Shown: piece after piece, positions 33,566 through 43,713 of the stretch
Numbering within the stretch: the first letter of the stretch is position 1
How the letters are laid out: the number at the start of each line of letters is the position of its first letter
Source of the DNA: Euphorbia lathyris
Lineage: Eukaryota; Streptophyta; Magnoliopsida; Malpighiales; Euphorbiaceae
Direction: 5' to 3'
NCBI RefSeq assembly: GCF_963576675.1
Contig: NC_088913.1
Span: 86,923,001-86,987,000, forward strand
DNA length: 64,000 nt
Notes under the pieces: generated by a model
Told to the model about the DNA's origin: nothing
Seen by the model: only the letters and a program-made list of their open reading frames with translations
Databases searched by the model: none
Translations under genes and position numbers: made by a program

Positions 33566-35244
33566 TGTCACAGCCGACCCAAAACGGCATCGGGTATGAA
33601 TAGAAAATAGGATAACCAACTTCTAACAGTCTAGAAGGCGAACCAATTTTCTACAGATAAAATTTATTTGGACTACCTAAAGTTTTATTTAATTATTTGG
33701 CTTGGACTTGATAATTCTATCAAGCTTCCTACGTATCCCGAACGTCTTTTAATCTTTAAACCGGGAATCAAAGCCACGCAGTTCTACCTATTTTAGGTAG
33801 TTCTCTTAACTTAGATAGTTCTCTTAACTTATAAACTCTTTTTAACTTATTGACACGTTGATTGATTCGCTAATAACTTAATTGTATATTTCAGTTTATT
33901 ATATATAATTTAATATATATAAATCATTTTACCAAAACGAATCAAATCAAACAAAGCTTTATCAAAGCGAATCAAATCGAACAACCTTTTATCAAAACGA
34001 ATCAAATTCAACAACGTTTCATCAAAACGAATCAAATCGAACAACCTTTTATCAAACAGAATCAAATTCAACAACGTTTCATCAAAATGAATCGCTTTAA
34101 TTATATTTCAAATCATCAAGCATTTTCAAAACGTAATACTAAATTTGCGTGTATGTGTCCATCCTCGAATTCCACCCGTGTAGCTTATCATAACATCAAT
34201 CATATCAATAATCGAGATATCTCAGTCATATCTCGCCTTGCCTAACGTTAGGACTACCAACCGTGCACTTTGGCCATACCGCCCTTAGGTATGGTCTTAC
34301 AACTTACAACTCCTACCCCGGGCAATTCTAGATGGACAAAACCATTTTATATATCTTTCAAATATCACAACATAAAAATCATATTTGGATTTCGAACCAA
34401 ATCACATAAATATTAACAACAACTGCATCCGCTTTCTCAATCGAAAAATAATTCGCATAAAATCATCAAAATCATTTGCTCGATCCAATTTTTAAAGTAT
34501 CACAATCATAAATAATCATTCTTCAAATAATTAATCTCTAATCAAAATCGAGAGTAGTCAAATAGTTTAAATAACAATTAAAACTAAAAATATCACTAAA
34601 ATACATTAAAACGAATTTTAAACCAAATACTTTGTTGAGAATTATTTTTATTTGTCACCGGATTAATTACGGATAATATTAAACCGGTATAGTTAATTGG
34701 AACGGTTTATACGGTTAGACTCGTTAAATTACTAGATGTCTTATTCGTACTAATTTTATATTATACTTTCAATATCAATACCAACTCTATTTGGTAAATA
34801 TCAATATTAGTCCTTCTATAATTTAACTCTAACAATTAAAGTTACTTAAAATATTTTATTAATAGAATTGAATTAATCGAAATATTCTTAACGAATTATT
34901 TTCGGTTATCACCGGAACAGTATTGTGTAACTCAAACCGATTATTTTAAACCGACGTAGATAGTTTGGACTGATTATACTTTTAACTCGTTACACGGCTA
35001 AAAATCGTAATACCGAATTTCACTTCGATAAATCTAAAGGACAACTAGTCTAAAATTTATATTTTTATTAGTAATTGATAGACGCTAACTCATTAATCGT
35101 AATTTATTAAAATTTGGCGAAACTATCGAAACTAGACTTACTCAAAATCATACTTATAATCTTTTTAAAATAATTAGATATAAAATACAGTTACCGAAAT
35201 ATCGTCGTCGGTCACCGAAAATGTATGGATGTGATCCATTGACA
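33566..35244 (-). repeat. Left arm of a 9.6-kb inverted-repeat segment
   Basis: About 1.7 kb that is the reverse complement of 41357-43147, with indels. The outer end is TGTCACAGCCGACCC and the inner end is ATTGACA, so read on the minus strand it runs TGTCAATGG...GGCTGTGACA. Two readings fit: a long-TIR DNA transposon arm, or a solo LTR of a Tekay/Del-like element in the opposite orientation to its partner. The similarity of its outer tip to the LTR end at 31033 favours LTR origin. No target duplication is visible (CACTA versus TTCTG). Confidence 0.75.
33931..34090. repeat. 30-bp minisatellite in the left arm
   Basis: Five units of the type ATCAAAACGAATCAAATCGA plus ten more bases, alternating ACAACCTTTT and ACAACGTTTC endings, then a partial unit. 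The right arm has a decayed counterpart near 42476-42640. Confidence 0.85.
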
Positions 35245-35664
35245 TCTGCTGATTCACACCACTGTGGAAATTTCAATAACGGTGGTTCCATATTCTATTT
35301 CTTCATAGTTTCGGATTGTCTCTTTTAACTTTCATGAAGTTTCAATGACTTTTATTGAATTTCACCAAGAGAAAAACGAAGTGGTTGTTTTTGTTTTATT
35401 TTCATTAGAAGAACATATTTAAGAGAAAGAGATATATGTATGTCTCTTTTTGTATCTCCTCCCTTATACTCATCATTTCTATAAGATATATATTATGTCC
35501 ATGGTTATTAGTATTTACACATGTCAACATTAAAATTAAATATTACCATGATGTAGGATACTTGTTAAAAGTATATAAATGTGTAATATACCTTTATCTT
35601 ATTCTTTTAACACATAAAATACAAGTGTCTTCTAATCATTTCCATTCCAAATTAATTAATCCAA
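35245..35664. other. Non-coding segment between arm and Pack-MULE
   Basis: No supported coding frame, only AT-rich sequence. It ends with the target site TTAATCCAA of the Pack-MULE. Confidence 0.5.
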
Positions 35665-37157
35665 GGGAAAAGTACAAAAATAAACCTTGTGGTTACGCCC
35701 ATTTTCGAACAACACCATGTGGTTTAAAAGTTTGCAAAATGGTACCATGTACTTCATTCCGTTAGCAAACACATACCAAATTGATTAACGGTGTTAAAAG
35801 TCAAAGGAAAAAGAGTTAGTTTGGTCCTTATATTTATTTATTTTTATAAATTGACCTCCTTATTATCTAATTATCACAAACAAACCCCAAAATAAAAAAT
35901 AAAAATCAAATATGCCATCTTTTTCATCTCTCTTTAATTTCTTATTTTTTTTTCTTTCTCTCCCCCCTCTCTTAATTTCTTTCTCTAAAATTCAATGTGT
36001 TTATTAAAAATAATCTATGATATGATTTTCTGATTAAAAGAAAAACATAATTGTTCCCAAATCAGCTCGTAAGCTCCATGTTCTCTTGTTCCCATACATG
36101 GCTCATGGCCACATGATTCCTATGATAGACATTGCTAAGCTTTTTGCCTCAAGAAACCTCAAAACCACTATAGTTACCACTCCTCACAATGAGCCTTTTG
36201 TTTCCCGGAAAATCCAGAAATCCCAATTTCAAACTGAAATTGATATTCAATTGCTTCAATTTCCGACTGCCGAGGCCGGTTTACCAGAAGGCTGCGAGCA
36301 TCTCGATGTCATCCTACGAATTATCTTTTCTTTTCCAGCTTTCGATCAATCAGAAATTTAACTTTTCTACAAGGGTTGTTTTCCATGAATGAGCTTGAAC
36401 CTGCTTATGCTGATCATTACAGAAACATTTTAGGAACGGGAGCTTAGATTATCGGTCCGGTTTCACACGGTAACAGAGATGTTGAAGAGAAATCCATCGA
36501 CGAACATGAATGCTTGATGAAATGGCTGAACTCTAAGAAACCGAATTCTGTTGTTTATTTATCCTTTGCTACATTATCTTATATGAGTGCAGATCAGATG
36601 AAGGAGATTGCAATCGGACTTGAATCCTCCGGGAAGGACTTTATCTGGTCCGTCATAAGAGAATCAGATCAGGAAAAAGATTGGTTGCCTGCGGGATTTG
36701 AAGAGAGAATAGAAGGAAAAGGACTGATAATTCGGGGATCGGTGTATCAATTGGTGTTGAACAATGGGATTTGGGAACAATGGTGTTTTTCTTTTAATCA
36801 AAATCATAGATTATTGATCACATTGAATTTTAGAGAGAGAAATTGTTAGAGAGGAGAGAGAAATTGGAAAAATAAATAAGAAATTAAAGAGAAAGGGAAA
36901 AGATGGTATATTTGATTTTTATTTTTTATTTTGGGGTTTGTTTGTGATAATTAGATAATAAGGAGGTCAATTTATAAAAATAAATAAATATAAGGACCAA
37001 ACTAACTCTTTTTTCTTTGACTTTTAACACCGTTAGTCAATTTGGTATGTGTTTGCTAACGGAATGAAGTACATGGTACCACTTTGCAAACTTTTAAACT
37101 ACATGGGTGTTGTTCGAAAATGGGCGTAACCACAAGGTTTATTTTTATACTTTTCCC
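35665..37157. mobile_element. Pack-MULE carrying UGT73-like fragments
   Basis: The terminal inverted repeats are about 390-400 bp (35665-36063 and 36768-37157), start GGGAAAAGTA and match over their full length. They are flanked by a 9-bp target duplication with one difference, TTAATCCAA (35656-35664) and TTAATCTAA (37158-37166), as Mutator-like elements make. No transposase. The 704-bp interior is captured glucosyltransferase gene sequence, ending exactly at the repeats on both sides. Confidence 0.85.
36064..36767 (+). pseudogene. Captured UDP-glycosyltransferase (UGT73-like) fragments
   Basis: The plus strand reads KLHVLLFPYMAHGHMIPMID, the N-terminal acceptor-domain start with the catalytic-type His in AHGH, then IAKLFASRNLKTTIVTTPHN and AEAGLPEGCEHLD. 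A deletion removes about 130 residues. Sequence resumes at NELEPAYADHYRNILG, then IIGPVS, SIDEHECLMKWLNSKKPNSV, VYLSF and DWLPAGFEERIEGKGLIIRG. It stops exactly where the UDP-sugar-binding PSPG box would begin. A stop and at least one frame change lie between the halves. A full enzyme of this family is about 480 residues, so this cannot be active. The UGT73 assignment is from memory of that group. Confidence 0.85.
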
Positions 37158-37769
37158 TTAATCTAATTTATTTTATTTATTTATTATAATATAATATGGA
37201 ATTTAATGGCAACCTAAAATCAAATTATACCATTTACGTGTATAGAAGATTTTGTAATTGAAAAAATATTGATTTTGATCCTCTTAATTTGTAACTCTTA
37301 TAACACTTAACCAAAATCTTTAATTTACACTTAAAAATATCAAATTAAACACCATAACATAATTATATATGACATAATCTTAATTTAATATAAAATACTT
37401 AAAAAAAATTGGACACGGACGTGACACACTAGGTCGGTGCTTGCTGTGTAAACCTTGGCTGACGATCGGACTTTCAGATTGTACCAGAGTCTGCCGTAAT
37501 CATTTTCAACTCAGTGGTTCTTTCCACAACATAGCGTTTATATTCCGATAAGTTGTTCCGTTCCCTAATTTGTTTCTACATTAACTTATAACAATAATAT
37601 GGACAACGATTCATCTTCTATGAATTAAGTCAAAACTATATTTATAACCTTAAAACAGTTGCTCCCAAAAGTATATATATTCCAGAAAATATCTCCTCTA
37701 TGAGCAACCATTCAAATAAATAAATAGAAAAAGAAAAGATTTAGTTAACTTATAAATTATTCATCTTCT
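37158..37769. other. Non-coding segment before the LINE
   Basis: No coding frame. It contains the first copy of the LINE target duplication at 37752-37769. Confidence 0.5.
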
Positions 37770-39739
37770 GTGTTCTAAGAATATGAACCAAAAAGCCTGC
37801 AAAAGGTTGAGTGATTTATCTGGTATTCCTCTGACTAATTCTGTGGGTAAGTATCTAGGGATTCCTCTCCATAGTGATAGAGTTTATAAAGCTTCTTTTA
37901 AGGATACGTTGGATAAAACCCTCTCCCTTGCGGACCGCCTTACTTTGATTCAGTCTGTCAATTGTGCGGTTTCGAATCATATTATGCAGGCTTGTCATCT
38001 ACTTGAGCCTGTTCTCAAAGATCTTGATAAAATTAATCGTCGTTTCCTGTGGGGGGGAAGCTGAAGAGGGGAGGAAGATTCACCTTGTTCCTTGGAATGA
38101 GGTGTGCCAACGTAAGAATATGGGAGGGCTGGGGATTAGGAAAGCCAGAGATAATAATAAAGTGTTGTTAATGAAACTTCTGTGGAGAATGTGGCAACTT
38201 CCGTCAGCTCTTTGGGTTCAATTATTATGCGGGAAATATAGAAAGGACAAGATTTTTGGGGGTCCTAAGGAGAGAGTGGTTAATTGCTCTTTTCTTTGGA
38301 AAGGCCTTAGTGCTGTATTTTCAGAATTTTGCTCTGGGATTGGGTGGAATGTGGGAAATGGGAAATCTATTAGCTTCTGGAAGGATATCTGGATTGGAAA
38401 AAAGCCTCTATTAGAGGTTTGTGAGTCTTTACCGCCCTTAGAAATTCAGAACTGGAGGATTGCAGATGTGGTGGATTCGGAGGGTGATTGGATTTGGGCG
38501 AAGTTTGATTCTTACCTCAATCTGGAATCGCTCCTGAGAATTAGAGGAGTTCAGATTAGTAGCAAGGAGGAAGACAGGGATAGTTACTGTTGGTCTTTGA
38601 CTAACAACGGAGCTTTTTCTTGTAAATTGGCTTTTGAGGCTTTCAATCAAGGGTCGAAAACTTCGCATCCAGAGTTGTGGAGGACGATTTGGGCCTTAAA
38701 AGTGCCTTACCGTATTAGGAGCTTCTTGTGGCTAGGAGTGAAAAATAGGTTGCTTACTAATTCTGATAGGAAAATGAGGCATTTGGTGGAGTCTGGTGCG
38801 TGTGGTAGATGCAGAGGACATGAAGAAACTTTGTGCCACGCTCTCAGAGACTGTACGAAGAGTAAAGAGGTGTGGAATAAAGTTCTCCCGATAAAGTTGA
38901 TGTCTTCTTTTTTATCCCATCCCGATCTTGATTGGTTTATGGATGGGGTTAGTGGGAAGCTTTTGGCTGATCTTGAGCATGGTGTCCTCTTATTTGTGGT
39001 TGTCTGTCATCAGATTTGGAATTGGAGAGGAATGAGGAGATTTTGGAGGAGAAACGGTTGTTATTCCTAATGTTTTTTATTTCTTTTCCAAAAAGATTTG
39101 CTCATTTGTTGATAACTTCAGAAAGGATTCCTTAGCGAGGGATACTCAGAGGAAACTTGTCCATCTCTTAGGCTGGTGTAGGCCTAGTGAAGGTGTGATT
39201 AAGTTAAACACTGATGGCTCCTGTCTAAAGGATGAAAGAATTGCTGCTGGAGGGGTTCTAAGAGATGATAGTGGTGGTTAGGTTTCTGGTTTCTCTCAGA
39301 ATTTGGGCATGGGTTCCTTTCCTTCTCTGCGGAACTTTGGAGGATTTTTTCTGGCCTTAGGCTAGCTAAAAATCTGGGGGTGAAGAATCTTCTTGTGAAA
39401 ACTGATAACCTCGAAGCTGTCAGTATGATCTCGGAGAATAATGCTATTTTCTTGAATAGCCAAAAGTTAATTAAAGGGATTAGAAGGATTTGCTCTTCCT
39501 TTAATTTTTTTCGCTTTGACCATATTTATAGGGATCAAAATCGGGTGGCGGACCGCCTCGCGGCTGAAGGTCATTCAAGGATGTTGGGTCTCTCAACTTT
39601 CTCGTCTCCTCCGGCTTTCATTTCATCTCTGATCTTGGATGACAGGGTGGGAGTCAGCTTTCCAAGGCTGATCCCGGGTTAGGTTGCTTTGTTTGTTTGT
39701 TTTCTTTCTTTTCCTTTCCTACCAAAAAAAATTAAATAA
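37770..39739 (+). mobile_element. 5'-truncated L1-type LINE
   Basis: Flanked by an exact 18-bp target duplication ATAAATTATTCATCTTCT (37752-37769 and 39740-39757), with an A-rich tail just before the second copy. Only the ORF2 3' part is present (RT end, zinc-knuckle region, RNase H). 5' truncation is usual for L1 insertions. Its GC content is visibly above that of its surroundings. Confidence 0.93.
37783..39682 (+). pseudogene. LINE ORF2 C-terminal part with RNase H
   Basis: Three reading-frame blocks. 37783-38064 (KYLGIPLHSDRVYKASF, ADRLTLIQSV, INRRFLWGG) is the end of the plant L1 RT. A frame change at the G7 run near 38050 leads to 38060-39070 (IHLVPWNEVCQRKNMGGLGI, GNGKSISFWKDIWIG, then the zf-RVT region WRTIWALKVPYRIRSFLWLG and CGRCRGHEETLCHALRDC with Cys/His ligands). 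A further frame change leads to the RNase H domain (KLNTDGSCLKDE, AGGVLRDDSGG, a stop, VKTDNLEAVSMISENN, DHIYRDQNRVADRLAAEGHS). It ends at 39682. The host uses no product from this remnant as far as can be seen. Confidence 0.9.
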
Positions 39740-39788
39740 ATAAATTATTCATCTTCTTCATAAATTTCTTGTCTAAAACAAGAAATTA

Positions 39789-40093
39789 ATGGCGAATAAG
39801 GAAGTTGTTATAGCAATTTCAGTTGCGATATTCTTAAGACTGAATATAAATATCGGAGAGGAATGGAAATGGCCATGGGAAGAAAGCAAAGCTAGTGCGA
39901 AATTAGACAAGACTTATTTTAACGGATGCTTCAAAGAATGTAAAAACACTAAAGATATGGAGAATTTGTGAAAGAATGCAAACCCTCGTGTACTTCTCAT
40001 ATGAAACCTAACGGGAGTTCTAAACTTATTAACGGTGGTTTTAATCGTATTGGCGACATTGGAGCTCGGTCGCCGATGCAACCCAGCGTATAA
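39789..40093 (+). pseudogene. Small secreted Cys-rich peptide pseudogene
   Basis: The Met is followed by a hydrophobic stretch (VVIAISVAIFLRLNINI) that looks like a signal peptide, then a short mature part with FNGCFKECKNTKD. A TGA follows at about 39969. In the next frame the sequence continues with a further Cys pair and runs to a stop at 40093, so a one-base indel broke the gene. Cysteine spacing and size recall plant thionin-like secreted peptides, but I cannot place it in a family firmly. It lies just after the LINE's second target duplication. Confidence 0.55.
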
Positions 40094-40266
40094 TATTGAA
40101 ATAAATGCTTGAGGAATTGAAGGAGAGTTAATTCTTTTGATATTTTAAAGAATGGATTGAAAAAAAGTAGTTAGTATGTGTAGTAATTTGTATTCTTTTA
40201 CTCGGGAATTTAGTTCCAACATTATTTCACTCGAGAATTTAAATGAAAATAATTGATTATTTTATA

Positions 40267-41356
40267 GGAAAAAGTATAAAAATAAACCTTGTGGTTACAC
40301 CTGTTTTCGATTACAGATTTGTGGTTTAAAAATTTATAAAATGGTACCTTGAGGTTTATTCCGTTAGCAAACACATACCAAATTGATTAACGGTGTTAAA
40401 AGTCAAAAGGAAAAAAGTTAATTTGGTCATTATATTTATTTATTTTATAAATTAAATCCTCCTATTATCTAATTATCACAAACAAATCTCAAAATTAAAA
40501 ATAAAATCAAATACACTTTCTTCTACATCTCTCTAGTTTCTTTTTTTTTTCTTCTTTCTTTCTCTTCTCTCTCTCTAAACATACAAAATCAAATACATTT
40601 AAATTAATTTACTCCCCTCCTTTCAAACAATTTCATCTCTTTCTTCTTATATTTCACATCAATGGTAGTCTCTTCTCGGGACGCTATTAACTGTCTGAAT
40701 TTCTACCGTTGATCTCTCTCTCAACAGGTCAATTGTGTCCGAATTGATAGTTAGAGCATTAGAAGATTATGATTTTTTTAAGGTTAAATCGAAAAAGCCT
40801 ATATCTTCACACTTTTTTGCTACTTAATTTCATGGATTTCTTGATCAGCATACAAGATTCACTTCTACTTTCTGCCAGCAGTAATACCACCACGGTTCTC
40901 CCGACCGAGGAGTTTTCACCTCCAATCCTTTAGCTGTTAATAGCCCGAAGAAGAAAGCCGGCAGTAAAATATTCAAGGAGACTTGACATGAGGAATAATT
41001 AAGAGAAATGGAAATAAATGGGTTTGCGAGCTCAGAGAACCAAATAAGAAATCACGAATTTGGCTAGGAACTTATCCTAAGCTTGAAATGGCAGCCAGAG
41101 CTCATGATGTTCCAGCATTAGCTTTCAGAGGCAAGTCTGCTTGCCTTAATTTTGTTGATTCCACTTGGAAATTGCCAGCTTACAGCGATGCTTTAGAAAT
41201 CAGAAGGGTTGCCGACAAGGTAGCAGAGCAAAATGAAGGAAAGAAAAGAAAATAGTCTAAGAGAGTGAAAATACAAAATGAAGTGTAAAGAGAGCAAATT
41301 TAGGAAAGGAAAATAATGGAGGGGATAAAGGATAAAAAGAATAATGATTTGGCAGC
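40267..41356 (+). mobile_element. Half MULE (left terminal repeat only) carrying a CBF/DREB1 fragment
   Basis: The left terminal repeat GGAAAAAGTATAAAAATAAAC matches that of the Pack-MULE at 35665 for about 300 bases. Shared stretches are AACCTTGTGGTTAC, GGTATGTG-type blocks and AACGGTGTTAAAAGTC. No right terminal repeat occurs before the arm at 41357, so the element is cut there. Its cargo is a transcription-factor gene piece (40942-41255), on the same strand. The sequence from 41256 to 41356 is purine-rich and non-coding. Confidence 0.65.
40942..41255 (+). pseudogene. Captured AP2/ERF (CBF/DREB1-type) transcription factor fragment
   Basis: The CBF signature ahead of the AP2 domain is visible as PKKKAGSKIFKET followed by a stop where the RHP residues belong. 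After a frame change the AP2 domain reads [40 protein letters not shown] and [17 protein letters not shown]. The WLGT and AARAHD motifs are intact. The frame then runs through a short basic tail to TAG at 41253-41255. The N-terminal part of AP2 (YRGVR) is deleted, and the acidic activation domain expected after it is missing, so it is not a working activator. The CBF/DREB1 placement rests on the PKKKAG...FKET signature. Confidence 0.85.
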
Positions 41357-43147
41357 TGTCAACGGATCACACCGACGAATTTCGGTGGCCGACGATGATA
41401 TTTCGGTAACGATATTTTAGATCTAAATTATTTTTAAAATGTTATAAGTATGATTTTGAGTAAGTTTAGTTTCGGTAAATTCGTTCAATTTTAACAGATT
41501 TTGATTTACGATTAATAATTTATCGACTATGGATAATCCATATAAATTTTAGACTAGTTGTTCTTTAGATTTATTAACGTGAAATTCGGTATTAAAGGGC
41601 TTTTAGCAACGTTATGAATTTAAAAGTATAATCGGTCCAAATTAATTATGTCGGTTTAAAAATTATATTTTAGTGACCGAAAATATTCCAATAAGAATAT
41701 TTTGATTATCTTAAATCCTATCAAGTTAAAATTAAAAGAAGTTATAAAATAGAAATGGTAATTATTGATGATTGCCTTAGAAAAATAGAAATGACTATTA
41801 TTGATAATTATCAATTAGAATCCACAAAAGAGTTTGAATATAAAATTAGTTGTATATAAAAATCAGTACAAAAATGAGAAATATAAAATTGTACAAGTAG
41901 ATTTATGATAATCTAACGAGTTTAATAAATAGTTAACTACTCTGATTTAGAGTTACTAAGGTCGTGCTTAAAATAGCCGATAAGAATATTTAATTTTATC
42001 GATTCCATATTTTGGGAAATTTGATTCTTGGAGTTGGAATAAATTATGAATCAATGATTCTATATGAATTTTTAACAATTTTAGTTATTATTAAAGGAGT
42101 ATTTGATTTTAAATGATTTTGTATTTTGAGCACTTTTTAGAGATAATTGTGCTTCTTTTGCGGAGGCCAAATGGTTTATGGTTATGAAATAATTATGAAA
42201 TTTGATTGTGAAAGGTGATTTGAGCATGATATAATTTTATGATTTTATATATATCCATCTCGAGTAATCCGGATCGGTGGTTGTATATTTGAAGTCCATG
42301 TTCAGTGAGGGACATGGCCTGTGTACACAGTTGAAAGACCTATCGGGTATGGCAAAGAAGTGTTGAGTAAGACCATACGGGTTAGGCAAAATAATGAGAT
42401 ATCTCGATTATATTGTAGGGATTGATACGTAAGGGGAGAAACTCTAGGATGGATATAATGTTAAGTTTGTTTGATTATGAATTTGGTTTCGTAAACCGTT
42501 TATTTGGTTACGAAGTAGTTTGATAAAACGTTTTATTTGGTTACGAACTAGTTTAATAAAAAGTTTATTCGATTATGAATCGATTTGATAAACAATTTAT
42601 TTGATTATGGTTTATTTTGATAAAATGTTGATATTTATTTGTGAATTGATTTCATTTGTGGTTTGATTTGATAATATGATTTTTTTTCAAGTCTAAAAAT
42701 TTATATTGTTGGATTCGATAAACTATTCGTATATAAAGTATATTTTAATTAGATTACTTTGATATTAAATATCGGGTTATTTTCAATAACCGTATTATGA
42801 AAAATAAAATTATATAGTAATATATTGAAATATACAGTTAAATCATTCGATCAATGTCTCAATAAGTTAAGAGAACTACCCAAGTTAAGAGAACTACCCA
42901 AGTTAAGAGAACTACCTAAAATAGGTAGAACTACGTGGCTTTGATTCCCGATTTAAAGATTCAAAGATATTCGGGATACGTAGGAAGCTTGATAGAATTA
43001 TCGAGTCCAAGCCAAATAATTAATAAAACTTTAGGTAGTCCAAATTAAATTTTATCTACGAGAAAATAAGTTTGACTTTTATACTGTAGAAGTTCGGTAT
43101 CCCATTTTTTCTTTCACGCCCGATGCCGTTTTGGGTCAGGTGCGACA
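41357..43147 (+). repeat. Right arm of the 9.6-kb inverted-repeat segment
   Basis: Begins TGTCAACGGATCACACCGAC and ends GGGTCAGGTGCGACA, 1,791 bp. It contains TTTCGGTGGCCGACGATGAT near the start and the short triplication AAGTTAAGAGAACTACC near 42870-42900. It is followed directly by the copy C spacer. No primer-binding site follows, so if it is an LTR it is solo or a 3' LTR. The same junction is repeated at window base 19/20. Confidence 0.75.
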
Positions 43148-43631
43148 TTCTGTCTAATTAAAATGATAAAATACAAACAGAGTTACGTATGTAAACATAT
43201 TCAATAAACAATTTCAAATCAATTAAATTACGGTAAATAATTTATTAGTATCCTATTTTTTACCTAACAAATTGTTTGGTCTCCTATTTTAAAATACATT
43301 ACAATGTTTTTATCATTTTTCATTATTAACCCTTTGGTCCATCTGTCTATGTTTTTTAGAATTTCAACCGTTATATTTAACATAAACAGATATGTTCAGT
43401 TAAAAACCTAAAACAAATAGACAAAAGAATTAAATGTTTAATATTTACAAAAGATATGAATCTTATAATGTGTTTTTCAAAATATGGGAACTAAACAATG
43501 TGTTACATGAAAATATGGGGACTAATAAATTATTTACCCATTAAATTATCATAGTCTCCAAAATAAAAGCTTACAAATATTATTTAATTTAAATGATGTA
43601 CATGAATCTTTAGTTTCTTAAAAACATTTCA
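43148..43631. other. Non-coding spacer (copy C)
   Basis: Counterpart of 20-503, with no feature recognised. Confidence 0.6.
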
Positions 43632-43713
43632 TCTATACTATATATAATAGCAGAAGCCGAGAGAATTTGCAAGAAGTGTTTTATAGGCTTTTTGGCTTAG
43701 TTGGCACCGTAGG

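Noticed and set aside
33566..43147. A target-site duplication for the inverted-arm segment
   Set aside because: The flanks are GTGCACTA on the left and TTCTGTCTA on the right, with no match of 5, 8, 9 or 10 bases. I therefore do not claim that the whole segment inserted as one element.
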